Source: Strigamia acuminata
Lineage: Eukaryota > Arthropoda > Chilopoda > Geophilomorpha > Linotaeniidae
DNA length: 64,000 nucleotides
NCBI GenBank assembly: GCA_949358305.1
Contig: OX442323.1
Coordinates: 3,534,001-3,598,000 of the forward strand
Reading direction: 5' to 3'
Shown here: positions 46,601 through 49,917 of the stretch, in pieces
How positions within the stretch are numbered: the stretch's first letter is position 1
Layout of the letters: each line of letters opens with the position of its first letter
The notes under the pieces: model-generated
Told to the model about the DNA's origin: nothing
The model's database searches: none
What the model saw: only the letters and a program-made list of their open reading frames with translations
Made by a program: the position numbers and the translations under genes

Positions 46601-48463
46601 CGCTTTAACCAACGTGGTAATCGCCGCGATCAGATCGCTCGTCGACGACGATGACGGCAAAGACAACCCGGTGGTTGACTTGGGCGGATCAGTCATACTT
46701 GTCGCTAATAGAACAAAGGTAGCCTGTACTAAGAATATTAAACGCAAAAATACCGCAAACGATACATATCTCACGCAAAAACGAGCTTTGATGCAGCCCA
46801 TGAGTTCGTCCTCAATCGAACGTGTTTGACTCGTCGCCAGCGTGCGATGTTTCTTCACAATAAAACCAAACGATCCCAGTGAAATGCTAATGCTTTATTC
46901 TCTGCTCAGTTCCACAATACTACATCGATTTGATGTCAATTTAGTCAGCTGCTTGCTCTTACACGATACCAAACTGTTTACATTCCTTTTTAGTATGTTC
47001 TGATACAATGCATTATCGAGAAGCGCGTGTCATTATTACATGTTCATTATTACGTGATACGATCAAAATAAATAATACATTAGCTTTATATATCGATACA
47101 ACGCAACACTTATAACTCTTGTTAGGAAGTAATATGATTTGAAAACCGGGATCGGAGTTTTTGGACGGTAATAATATCGCAACTTTAAATTGAAAACGAG
47201 GCTGGAATTAATTTGAATGAAAATGTTGCTCGTGTGTGTTTGTGGGTGTAGACAATCGAAGAGTGGAGTCAGCAATTCCCGCATGGAAAAATATTTCCCA
47301 ACGGACGATTATCGAGGCTTGGTTTTAGTGGATGATAAAATGTCGGATGGCTTGGAAGTATGCCATTATGGTTAATAACGATCATTGTAAGGCTGTTTTT
47401 ACGTTTTTTTTTCTATTTTTATAACTTTTGCGGATGGAATTTTGCGGATATTGTAAATATTTAACACTTGGGCGACGCGTGGGTGGGAAATCGGGAGAAA
47501 TTGAAGGTTTGATGGTTTTAATTTTGGAAATGGATCGTAAATTTATTTTTAAGGTTTTGGGGATTTGTGGTGGAACGAGTGCAGTGTCTCCAAGGGGTTC
47601 GCTGCGTAGTGTTTGTTCGGGAGGAATAATATCGAGTTGAATGAAGCGTAATTACTGCATATCAGATAAACATTGGGTTGGTAATGAATGGAATGCGGTT
47701 TACAAGGCCCCGCGCTCTAATGTCGCATTTTACTGGCGCTTAAACAAGTGCGAAAGGGATTTTTGAGCGTTTTGCTTTTGCGGGGCATTAATTGACTCGA
47801 ATTTCTCTCGTGCTTTGGAACGAGATTAAAGTGGGAGCCCATAAATCGATTAATATCGAACCAATATCTCAGAATGATTTACTGGTTTCCGCCTCTAATG
47901 TGAAATTGAATTTGGAAGGGAAAGTTCCACGAAGGAAAAGTTAAGTAATCCAGCACATTAAATAGATCCGATATTACATTTTCGCACTGTAATGTGTAGT
48001 GTAATGTCTTACCTCCGTAGTTGGGCCGAACTCTCTTGTCGTAATGCCTTAACACGGAATCCAACATAGAGGATATATTGAGACTCTTAGGTCTGCAATG
48101 GAAAGCGCAAATTATTTTCGTACGAGAAGAAATCCGTTTCGAATTTTTAATTTTTTAAAAAAAAAATTTAAAAAAAAAAAATATTTTTATAAATAAAATC
48201 ACAAATGGAGGAAGACAGAGAGCCATGTTGAATTATAAATCCAAGAAAAGTGTTGCAGCTTAGTCACAGCACACGATGAATGGAATACACTCGTCGCGGT
48301 GGTCGGATAGATTTTGCGATTTTGCCGACACTTCGTACACTAAACACGGTGGAGAACGGAGCAAAGGAACGGCAGCTTACCTGTAAGCAGAGGCACACCA
48401 GGGTAGGAGAAACAAGGCAGTCCAATACGAGCAGCAACACCAGCACGCCGCTGCTGTCTTCAT
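4440..48463 (-). CDS. RDL-type GABA-gated chloride channel subunit (complete, 10 coding exons)
   Basis: Coding exons on the minus strand, in order: 48463-48381, 48092-48013, 25966-25899, 16786-16560, 6352-6270, 6000-5863, 5641-5304, 5058-4993, 4803-4705 and 4619-4440. They sum to 1362 nt (453 residues plus stop). All introns are GT/AG and all phases join. The product should be a pentameric ligand-gated chloride channel subunit of the plasma membrane. Visible parts are a signal peptide (1-26), the loop D block around FYFRQFW (83-89), the Cys-loop C160-C174, loop B around ESFGYT, and loop [11 protein letters not shown]1 lies at about 245-266. TM2 follows PAR (272-274), which marks anion selectivity. 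TM3 is at about 305-327 and TM4 at about 418-436, with a short intracellular loop. TM2 and TM3 match the RDL branch ([15 protein letters not shown]) rather than LCCH3 or GRD. Position 2' of TM2 is Ser276. Orthology to insect Rdl itself is inferred, since arthropods can carry several RDL paralogues. Confidence 0.93.
4705..4803 (-). CDS. Receptor gene exon 9: intracellular loop segment
   Basis: A 99-bp exon (33 codons) flanked by TTGCAG and GTAATA, phase 0 at both ends. It encodes [20 protein letters not shown] followed by [13 protein letters not shown]. It belongs to the variable TM3-TM4 loop. RIRHAS offers a possible basophilic kinase site. Like exon 8 it is frame-neutral, so alternative inclusion is possible. 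Confidence 0.7.
4993..5058 (-). CDS. Receptor gene exon 8: intracellular loop segment
   Basis: A 66-bp exon (22 codons) flanked by ATCAG and GTAAAT, phase 0 at both ends. It encodes [20 protein letters not shown] followed by LQ, an acidic segment of the TM3-TM4 loop. Being symmetric, it could be skipped without a frameshift. The call rests on good splice signals and the correct frame, since this loop is not conserved between subunits. Confidence 0.65.
5304..5641 (-). CDS. Receptor gene exon 7: loop C, TM1, TM2, TM3
   Basis: A 338-bp exon flanked by TTTCAG and GTGAGT. It begins (G)[21 protein letters not shown]1 follows ([18 protein letters not shown]), then [17 protein letters not shown] of TM2, [22 protein letters not shown]3 ([20 protein letters not shown]) and [14 protein letters not shown] before TM2 predicts chloride selectivity. 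The 2' residue is Ser where insect RDL has Ala. [10 protein letters not shown] differs slightly from the common insect ASLLEYATVGY. It ends in phase 0. Confidence 0.98.
5863..6000 (-). CDS. Receptor gene exon 6: loop B to loop C
   Basis: A 138-bp exon flanked by TTCCAG and GTACAA. It encodes (F)[31 protein letters not shown] and [13 protein letters not shown]. GYTxRDI and SQFKLLGHR match the family pattern between loop B and loop C. The 138-bp size is shared with vertebrate GABA-A genes. It ends on one base of the Gly codon that starts GNYSRLAC. Confidence 0.95.
6270..6352 (-). CDS. Receptor gene exon 5: Cys-loop
   Basis: An 83-bp exon flanked by TTCCAG and GTGAGT. It encodes [20 protein letters not shown] followed by CKLEIES. 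The two cysteines are 13 residues apart, and FPMD is the invariant Cys-loop core. The exon length is the same 83 bp as in vertebrate GABA-A genes. It ends on the first base of the Phe codon of ESFGYT. A 30-bp tandem repeat starts about 20 bp upstream of its acceptor. Confidence 0.96.
6373..6620. repeat. 30-bp tandem array beside exon 5
   Basis: About eight copies of a unit like AAATGTATTTTTAGCATTTT plus GATTGTGGAA. Copies vary at the central AGCATTTT/CGTATTTT and at the last five bases. The array begins only about 20 bp upstream (in gene sense) of the exon 5 acceptor, so the branch point and pyrimidine tract must lie at its edge. It is AT-rich and produces spurious ORFs on both strands. Confidence 0.9.
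11399..11623. mobile_element. MITE-like element, family E (copy 1), TA-flanked
   Basis: The ends are inverted repeats: CGTTTACATGCACGGAATAT on the left and, reverse-complemented, CGTTTACACGCACAGAATAT on the right. TA flanks both ends, as expected for Tc1/mariner-type insertion. Length is about 225 bp with no coding capacity. Internal landmarks are GCGCATGCGCATGCG and GGTCGAAAACCGAAAGTGAT. A longer copy lies at 52271-52837 and a partial one near 30753-30920. Confidence 0.75.
13622..14260. repeat. 12-bp palindromic array (AATGCATTATGA)
   Basis: More than 40 tandem copies of AATGCATTATGA and variants (ATAA, AGGA, CTTT). The octamer AATGCATT is itself palindromic and contains the NsiI site ATGCAT. 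A variant module with AATGCTTTATGG recurs at irregular spacing, giving a second-level pattern. Since 12 is a multiple of 3, frames stay open and give long MHFI or IMKC repeat ORFs on both strands, which I regard as non-coding. Scattered AATGCATT copies continue to about 14500. Confidence 0.95.
15225..16390. repeat. 31-bp tandem array in intron 4
   Basis: About 37 copies of a 31-bp unit TTTTTTCAATGAATTTGACT plus AAAATTTGCCA. A second monomer type has GATACAAATATGTCA. Groups of monomers are themselves duplicated: a three-monomer block with AATGTGTC / AATAGGTC / AAATTAGCC recurs near 15690, 15785 and 16090. The array ends about 170 bp from the exon 4 donor. Confidence 0.93.
16560..16786 (-). CDS. 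Receptor gene exon 4: loop D and loop A region
   Basis: A 227-bp exon flanked by CTGTAG and GTAAGG. It encodes [12 protein letters not shown] (loop D), then [25 protein letters not shown] (loop A), [13 protein letters not shown] and [24 protein letters not shown] and AYFHNATT are diagnostic for RDL-type subunits. NAT is a possible N-glycosylation site. It starts in phase 0 and ends with AG, completed to Arg by the first base of exon 5. Confidence 0.96.
18268..18325. repeat. Short GAATTTTT-type microsatellite
   Basis: Seven or so near-tandem copies of GAATTTTT or TGAATTTT in about 58 bp, followed directly by AATTTGTAGGTGCC. It is a simple low-complexity tract. Confidence 0.8.
19005..19115. 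repeat. Dispersed repeat family K, copy 1
   Basis: Shares GCCTACAAGATGATTAGGCT, AATGTGTTCGCA and TAGACAATCAACAGA with 20286-20375, separated by about 1.3 kb. No inverted ends were identified. It is likely a fragment of an unrecognised interspersed repeat. Confidence 0.5.
20286..20375. repeat. Dispersed repeat family K, copy 2
   Basis: Carries GCCTACAAAATGATTCGGCT, AATGTGTTCGCA and AATAGACAATCAACTGA, parallel to the copy at 19005-19115 and in the same orientation. Confidence 0.5.
20402..20510. repeat. Dispersed repeat family M, copy 1
   Basis: Contains TACCATATTTTACCGATTAA, GAGTTGCCCTCGAATAAGAG and a degenerate second block GAGCCGCCCTCGAATAATAG. The same end occurs in reverse orientation at about 29745-29872. 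The conserved ACCATATTTTACCGATTAAG is likely an element terminus. Confidence 0.5.
21305..21466. mobile_element. MITE-like family D fragment (copy 2)
   Basis: Shares AATTTGAGTTTTCTAG, AAATTTCTATAAATTTAG and a GTGAAAAACC-like segment with 3701-3937. One end carries two GCATACCGG / CATACCGGCA motifs resembling the 49918-50186 copy. It lacks one clear terminus. Confidence 0.5.
23402..23951. mobile_element. Inverted-repeat element, family G, with a nested palindrome
   Basis: Left end AATTAATGCTCCTTTAGATA and right-end reverse complement AATTAATGCTCATTTAGATA match. The inverted repeat continues with AGAGAGTTTGCGG and ATGCATTT. The left arm is interrupted at 23421-23467 by a small palindrome (ATTGCATAAT ... 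ATTATGCAAT) absent from the right arm, so a 47-bp hairpin element appears inserted within the arm. The interior is AT-rich and non-coding. Confidence 0.65.
25063..25190. mobile_element. Possible degraded hAT-type terminal sequence
   Basis: CAGTGGTTCTCAAACC at 25063 resembles the terminal inverted repeat of many hAT elements (known pattern). The opposite end (GAGTTTGGGAAATATTG) is only a weak inverted match, so this is at best a decayed non-autonomous copy. Confidence 0.35.
25899..25966 (-). CDS. Receptor gene exon 3: first beta strands
   Basis: A 68-bp exon flanked by TTTCAG and GTAAGT. It encodes [20 protein letters not shown] followed by DM, the canonical strand after RPNYGG in this family. 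The 68-bp length and phases equal those of the corresponding exon in vertebrate GABA-A receptor genes (known from the family). It is isolated between a 22.0-kb and a 9.1-kb intron. Confidence 0.95.
26311..26370 (-). mobile_element. 5S-rRNA-derived SINE-like repeat, copy 1 (distal part)
   Basis: Carries CTTGCATTTGCACCGAGAAC and TGGGAAAATCTCGTTAGAGG, matching the region before the 5S-like segment in copy 2 (GCACCCGGAACTGGGTAAAC). In copy 1 it is separated from the 5S-like part by about 620 bp made of a family F MITE and foldback element A, so the original repeat was split by later insertions. Confidence 0.55.
26384..26524. mobile_element. MITE-like element, family F (copy 1)
   Basis: Ends are TAGCTGCGTTCAAAAATAAA on the left and, reverse-complemented, TAGCTACATTCAAAAACTAA on the right. 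Length is about 141 bp. Related copies are at 34821-35073 (longer), 30687-30752 (half copy) and a single end near 22053. The interior motif AAATTGAAGTAAAACACAAA is shared. Confidence 0.7.
26536..26988. mobile_element. Foldback element A (AATGGCGAATT arms, shared core)
   Basis: Terminal inverted repeats include CCGTTCCAACGGCGAATC (26542-26559) and its exact complement at 26965-26982. Flanks CTTAGTCA / CTTAATCA suggest an 8-bp target duplication with one change, as in hAT elements. Arms consist of repeated TTCGCCATTGGAAACG in both orientations. The core (26718-26786) reads CTTGACCCCCCGAACC, TAACCTTACTGG and GGGACGGCTTGTCGC. Element B at 32716 is the same family inverted, and element C at 29341 shares the core but not the arms. 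Confidence 0.8.
26989..27125 (-). mobile_element. 5S-rRNA-derived SINE-like repeat, copy 1 (5S-like part)
   Basis: On the minus strand this contains TACTTGGATGAGTGACCTGC followed by TGGGAATCTT, matching the 3' half of 5S rRNA (known: TACTTGGATGGGAGACCGCC then TGGGAATACC). It also has TTAAACAGCATTGGGTCTGG, corresponding to the 5S stretch with GCTTAGCAGGGTCGGGCCTGG. Divergence is too great for a working 5S gene, and the shared non-5S tail in copy 2 points to a SINE3-type retroposon. Confidence 0.65.
28010..28150. repeat. 31-bp minisatellite, locus 1
   Basis: About four to five copies of TTCAATTTAGACATTTATTT plus TAGTCGTTTTG. The same 31-bp family forms the large array at 39150-40055 and a small one at 40878-41028. 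Confidence 0.9.
29341..29653. mobile_element. Foldback element C (ATTTTAGCGAC arms, shared core)
   Basis: A perfect 28-bp inverted repeat lies at 29387-29414 and 29564-29591 (ATTTTAGCGACACAAAAACC outward to AGGTTT). Further out, several ATTTTAGCGA copies extend both arms. The core at 29481-29561 contains TTGACCCCCC, CGAACCTAACCTCACTGG and GAGCCGGCTTGTCGC, clearly homologous to the cores of elements A and B. The arms are unrelated to theirs. A block of CCTAA repeats and a run of about 19 C adjoin the core. Confidence 0.75.
29431..29481. repeat. Interstitial (CCTAA)n telomere-like block
   Basis: About ten perfect tandem copies of TAACC, i.e. TTAGG on the minus strand, the canonical arthropod telomere repeat. 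It sits inside foldback element C immediately before a poly-C run. The element core itself contains CGAACCTAACC, so the block may have expanded locally rather than coming from a chromosome end. Confidence 0.9.
29745..29872. repeat. Dispersed repeat family M, copy 2 (reverse orientation)
   Basis: Reverse complement reads TACCATATTTTACCGATTAA then GAGTCGCCCTGGAATAGTAG, matching 20402-20440. It also contains GCCGGGTTTCAAATAGGCGC. A possible partner end with AACGCCCGGGTTCATTCAAG lies at 29140-29280, so element C may sit inside a larger family M element. Confidence 0.45.
29925..30128 (-). mobile_element. 5S-rRNA-derived SINE-like repeat, copy 2
   Basis: On the minus strand it carries the 5S-like stretch GGACGGGTGACCTGCTGGGA and AAGCAGCATTGGGCCTGGTC, with a 14-bp internal expansion near the TACTTGG equivalent. 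It then continues into a tail containing GTTTCACTTCCTTGTCTGAT and AGTTCCGGGTGCAAAATG, shared with copy 1. This uninterrupted copy shows what copy 1 looked like before insertions. Confidence 0.65.
30687..30752. mobile_element. MITE-like family F half copy (copy 3)
   Basis: Begins TAGCTGCATTCAAAAACTAA then AATATTTTGTGTTTTACTTC, matching one end of 34821-35073. It is abruptly joined to a family E fragment. Confidence 0.55.
30753..30920. mobile_element. MITE-like family E fragment (copy 3)
   Basis: Carries AAACAACCTTCTGCGAGGGA, TTATTCACTACTCGAATAAT and GACAGTTGTGCACACGGAAT, nearly identical to the right half of 52271-52837, and ends near CATGCATGTAAACAT. The left end is missing. Confidence 0.65.
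32306..33288. mobile_element. Inverted-repeat element, family L, interrupted by element B
   Basis: Ends are ATACCTTGTTTACACCA on the left and, reverse-complemented, ATACCTTGTTTAAACCAA on the right. Sub-terminal TTGGATCTCATCC / GGATCTGATC and several GATCTG-type motifs are mirrored. Foldback element B (32716-33159) lies inside, so L was present first. Confidence 0.55.
32716..33159. mobile_element. Foldback element B (AATGGCGAATT arms, shared core)
   Basis: Inverted ends GTTCCAACAGCGAATC (32723-32738) and complement GATTCGCCGTTGGAAC (33135-33150). TTTGATCG flanks both sides (32708-32715 and 33160-33167), an apparent exact 8-bp target duplication. The core at 32917-32973 is the reverse complement of element A's (GCGACAAGCCGTCCC, CCAGTAAGGTTAGG). 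Compared with A, the poly-C segment beyond the core is missing and GTTTACGGTATATGACGCC follows instead. Confidence 0.8.
34821..35073. mobile_element. MITE-like element, family F (copy 2)
   Basis: Ends GTAGCTGCATTCAAAAATAA on the left and, reverse-complemented, GTTAGCTGCATTCAAAAATT on the right. The interior contains GACGTCGTTTTTGTTTTAAA and repeated TTTA/AAAT tracts. About 253 bp, non-coding. Confidence 0.7.
35204..35258. repeat. TTTTA pentanucleotide microsatellite
   Basis: A run of TTTTA/TTTTATT units of about 55 bp. It is simple sequence only and produces a YFYF-type spurious ORF. Confidence 0.85.
39150..40055. repeat. 31-bp minisatellite, main locus, with higher-order repeat
   Basis: About 30 copies of TTCAATTTAGACGTTTATTT plus TAGTCGGTTTG. 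Diagnostic variants (TTAATCGG; TTTAATTTCGACATTC; AATTTAAACG; a 30-bp monomer with CGGTTGTTC; 26-bp monomers with TTTAGATTTATT) recur in the same order. They give a higher-order unit of about 242 bp with roughly three repeats (landmark AATCGG near 39298, 39540 and 39783). The right end consists of homogeneous monomers. Confidence 0.93.
40878..41028. repeat. 31-bp minisatellite, locus 3
   Basis: About five copies of the unit seen at 28010 and 39150 (TTCAATTTAGACGTTTATTT plus TAGTCGTTTTG). A TTGCGAT-rich palindromic stretch (TTGCGATATATCGCAA at 41038-41055) follows directly. Confidence 0.88.
41029..41759. other. Unassigned intronic sequence between minisatellite and retrotransposon
   Basis: Contains palindromic GCGATAT motifs, a few AATGCATT copies (41163-41235) reminiscent of the 13.6-kb array, and an ATA microsatellite (41338-41364). 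No gene is recognised. Confidence 0.6.
41760..41764. other. Target-site duplication, left
   Basis: CTTAT immediately before the left LTR, matching CTTAT at 47109-47113 directly after the right LTR. A 5-bp duplication is typical of Ty3/gypsy integration. Confidence 0.85.
41765..42030 (-). repeat. 3' LTR
   Basis: 266 bp, TG...CA. In element sense it contains TATATAAAGC about 20 bp from its start and GAGAATAAAGC toward its end, giving a short U3 and a long R region. It appears identical to the 5' LTR. Confidence 0.95.
42031..42037 (-). other. Polypurine tract
   Basis: In element sense GGGGAGA lies directly before the 3' LTR TGTTGCG. It is short, but positioned correctly for plus-strand priming. 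Confidence 0.6.
42053..46696 (-). CDS. Retrotransposon gag-pol polyprotein
   Basis: A single open frame that can extend back to a Met at 46858 inside the 5' LTR (1601 residues). I prefer the Met at 46696 (MTDPPKS), which lies after the primer-binding site and begins a Gag-like region. Numbering from the longest form: capsid-like region about 95-260; zinc knuckles 347-379 (CX2CX3HX4C-like, then CX2CX4HX4C); Gln-rich linker 385-520; protease DTG 556-558; reverse transcriptase about 690-890 with D786 and YQDD 846-849; RNase H D995, E1036, D1061; integrase H1215, H1218, C1248, C1251 and catalytic D1279, D1332, E1368 (D-35-E). No chromodomain is evident. Gag and Pol are fused without a frameshift. 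YQDD replaces the usual YLDD/YIDD, and the following RT block (TAAGEFQ) also departs from the usual SAPAxFQ. Confidence 0.93.
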   Translation of the reverse strand: MTDPPKSTTGLSLPSSSSTSDLIAAITTLVKAQTDRPSHLLGNILPFTGRSEEAWNQYVHQFTDFCVLNHVKDDERKKLLTTVVGSETYGLIRDLIYPETIEKATLTTVVEKLTEHFQAITRPHVQRHKLAGIKRQAGENIAKFVADLRAQARLCKFPTKDVNDEAILTQFITGVNNDKVRLRLLEEETLDLAKAVKLALAAEAAAQGQLIYKKQRESATSAISLDVDKTQPVQLSDVYRVETPSQTYRPEGAVPKMNVNAGRARPRGQPFASGVGGAQARAGMSVTQLIGKCKRCGGDHKGVPCPFVDAKCYRCGGIGHLARVCMKADISQQQQQERGQRPRQDFVPFNQRRVPVNWMAEPSLDGFTQQQPYQQQHVPHQQQQQHYQQQQQHYQQQQFYQQQQPQQAQQYQARPVAGVYRGQPQQGLDHAWGPHQQRQGYRPNEQQYQQRQQHMQYGEQDRQQQPNDDDFYVFMVEGESTQVPPIELNVFLDGQPLRMLIDTGCEQSLLTLDTFHQLWPVFGSGPQLRPTNDVLRTYTGHQVRIYGKIDVILTDDMTVVPAKMLVVENGGPNLLGRNVLNSLGRTCGREAPNVNTVTASSSPQGRVEDLLAEYHDIFVPGLGLYRGPPLHLEVDTTVPPRFFRPRVVPMALREKVERAILDLQRQGILVPIKYSHWATPLVVVPKKDGEVRLCGDYRSTINLALYPHPYPLPKISDILASIGDAVIFSKMDLQQAYQQRELDEESSYLVAVNTHMGLFRVTRMPFGIITAAGEFQRTIEEEFRDIVEVRPYQDDMLVPSSTQDAHIIVLRKVFQRFRELGLRLCKSKSIFMVDAVDFLGFRISYAGIAPLSGKVLAITAAPTPTNVHELRAFLGLITFYAMFLPNMATVLAPLYQLLQKGAEWTWSNAHIEAFAVIKSELVSPKILMPFNPKHQITLAADASPVGVGAVLAHRTNGNERPVAYASRTLNQTERNYSQLDREALSVIFGVKRFVMYLMGFSFVIITDHKPLLGLFGRKKPIPEVVPLRMLRWMLFLSSFDYVIEYRRGTEHLNADALSRLPLDQQSGTAPEHFAKQDLMFMTMGNSLVTWEEIRAASCSDATMVRAADILRNGVTTGESDGDISALIAISDQLSIEDCVILRGHRIVIPTVLRQRVLRQLHAGHPGMVAMKRLARVTYWWPRIDRDIERHVSSCVSCQLVRPKPVKEKPISWKPAARPWSRIHLDFADLDREKFLVLIDPFTNWIEVARMSTTTAGAVIIQLMRWFATFGLPDMVVTDNGPPFQAQELRSFYMANGVVQKFSPPYHAQSNGPAEKAVQTFKNGMRKLEESQTLPRMMRFLYHQHNIPSAGTGLTPAQLMFDWKCRTHVTTVRPDQVHMLSPNRPRRILDQDDLVWVLNSLGKWEEGVVVEKLGDLRYLVKSTSGELENIRHINHLRKRFIRPGPDNFPAVVARARSPAINNTPVSITTPVRDVGRTLQQLDDLATSLTQPCDATPGQSGTQANAQDPYGTVWQDGVRRSKRHLGAKTYRPYPASTTAASRRRTRKGN
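46830..46839 (-). other. Candidate primer-binding site
   Basis: Three bases after the 5' LTR, in element sense, TGGCGACGAG. It complements the 3' end of an animal tRNA-Ser(GCT) (CUCGUCGCCA). Only ten bases match, and the next bases do not continue the match, so tRNA-Ser is a suggestion. Mag-like elements are reported to use tRNA-Ser. Confidence 0.5.
46843..47108 (-). repeat. 5' LTR
   Basis: 266 bp, TG...CA, with the same sequence as 41765-42030 by eye along its full length. It contains the TATA-like TATATAAAG near 47090, which should drive the element transcript. Confidence 0.95.
47109..47113. other. Target-site duplication, right
   Basis: CTTAT directly after the 5' LTR, equal to the bases before the left LTR. 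Confidence 0.85.
48013..48092 (-). CDS. Receptor gene exon 2: N-terminal helix region
   Basis: An 80-bp exon between acceptor TTGCAG and donor GTAAGA. It encodes [18 protein letters not shown] followed by KRVRPNYGG. The KRxRPNYGG ending is a hallmark of GABA/RDL-type subunits just before the first beta strand, and NIS is a possible N-glycosylation site. It ends on the first base of the Gly codon, which exon 3 completes. The plus-strand exon at 57469-57551 encodes a close paralogue. Confidence 0.93.
48381..48463 (-). CDS. Receptor gene exon 1: start codon and signal peptide
   Basis: The ATG (48463-48461) opens a 27-codon exon encoding MKTAAACW, a Cys-rich hydrophobic stretch and WCASAY, a classical signal peptide with an AxA-type cleavage motif. 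It ends AG|GTAAGC, leaving two bases that exon 2 completes. The start is chosen because it is the Met directly before the hydrophobic segment and because its phase matches exon 2. The plus-strand paralogue has an equivalent exon starting MKT with the same phase. Confidence 0.85.
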
Positions 48464-49917
48464 ATTTTTTTCTCTCTCTTTTTGCGCTCCGTTATCGCAT
48501 ATGGTTCGTTTTTTTCTCGGCGTGTGCGCGTGTTTTTTCCCGTCCGTTTTGCGCGTGCCGACGGAGGGGGCGTGGGCGGCGGATTCCGGCTTTATGGTTG
48601 CACGTCGGACGCGGTTTGCCCAGCGAGGTCGCTGCCACCCGAGCGCCGCTTCACGTGCACATCCCGTGGTTGTCGGGTGCGGGGTAGCCGACTGAGGCTG
48701 TGTTGCATAGCGATCCGTTCGCTCGGGCGATCGATCAAATTTCGCACCGTCTGCTCGACAGCCCACACCGACAAGGAATGGACTTTTCTCGCGCGCGCAC
48801 CTCCGTGACGGGGGGAAAACTCAATTAACGGATTTTGTTGCTAATAAATGGCTTTCTTGTTGAATGTTGTTTATCTCGACCGGTCGGGTCCTCGATTTTC
48901 GAGTGCGCGGCGGTGGAATGGCGCGTTTGTGCCGCCGAGTTGCGGAACTGTGGGTGGCCTGTTGAATGCGAGTAGGAGTCCCTCGGTTTCGCGCAACCTT
49001 TGCAATTGGTTCGCTCGCGCTCGCGTCTCGTGCTGGTGCTCTGGCACCCCCATTTTCGCGTACTCTGAGCATCGAGTAATATGGAAATCGATCGAGCGAG
49101 CTCAACTTAGCCCAACATGCGTGGTCGTGCCAGAAACCACGACACAAATAGACAAAGTTGAGTGAGTGGCTCGAAAAAGTGAAAAGGGGAAGTGTGCACT
49201 TGAGGTTTCGGTTATCGAGTCGACGTTTCGGGGCTTGGAATGCGGAAAATGAGTTTTTCTTTTTTAATTTTTTTTTTTTAGGATTTTTGTATGTTTTATG
49301 TGGAGTTTGGATTTTTTTGGCGGTTGTTTTTGCTCGGTTATTGAATTTGGTTGAATGGTTTGATTTTTTTTGTCGTTTTCTAGCGATTGGTTGTTTGAAT
49401 TGGCGCAGTTAATGAAGACGTGCATTCGAGTTTGTGTTTGCCCATCCGTTCTGTCACCTTCATTCTCCTGGGTAATTATTCTCAGGTGGTTGGTCTTAAT
49501 TGATTTAAAGACGAAAAATGCACGTTTCTTGTTAAGGGAAAAAAGTATTTGCTTCTTTATTAGATGAAATCTTTTTTGTTTGGATTTTTTTTTTTGGATT
49601 TCTCTTGATTTTTTTTTGGGTGGGTGTTAAACAAAGTTATTTTAAGGGGATGATTTTAGGCTTAATCCGGATTATAGAGCGATTTTGGTTTTTTGAATTT
49701 TATTTATTCTTGTTGTGTGCTTATTTTTCTGATGGTTTTGACAGATTCACAGGATTTATTTCCAATTTTGTTCTAAAATTTATGGTTTATTGTTTTTTTT
49801 TTTATTTTATTGTCTATATCAAGAGTTGTGTTATGTTTTTCATAATGAAATTCATTACTGACGATCATCACTGGACCGAAAGGCGTTTAGTGACAAAATT
49901 TACGGCATTACCTTTCT

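Larger units (their letters stand above)
41765..47108 (-). mobile_element. Full-length Ty3/gypsy-type LTR retrotransposon
   Basis: A 5344-bp element in minus orientation with 266-bp LTRs at both ends that I read as identical, TG...CA termini, a 5-bp CTTAT target duplication, a short purine tract, a candidate primer-binding site and one uninterrupted gag-pol frame. Domain order is Gag, zinc knuckles, protease, reverse transcriptase, RNase H and integrase. Integrase after RNase H places it in Ty3/gypsy, and sequence style suggests the Mag-like group. No envelope gene is seen. It sits in intron 2 of the receptor gene in the same sense, so its TATA and polyadenylation signals face the direction of host transcription. 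Matching LTRs imply recent insertion. Confidence 0.96.
25967..48012 (-). other. Receptor gene intron 2 (22.0 kb)
   Basis: The interval between exons 2 and 3. It contains foldback elements A, B and C, the 5S-like SINE copies, MITE families E, F, L and M, the 31-bp minisatellite loci, and the LTR retrotransposon. Apart from the retrotransposon I found no coding gene. The stretches 30930-32300, 33290-34820 and 35260-39140 hold only AT-rich unique sequence and microsatellites. Confidence 0.8.

Noticed and set aside
42053-46858. Plus-strand ORFs inside the retrotransposon (for example 45212-46027)
   Set aside because: They are antisense shadows of the gag-pol frame; the Leu-rich reading is the complement of the Gln-rich linker.
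48280-49165. Overlapping ORFs of 100-135 residues on both strands near the receptor start
   Set aside because: GC-rich sequence with few stops gives open frames on both strands; no domain, and they conflict with exon 1 of the receptor.
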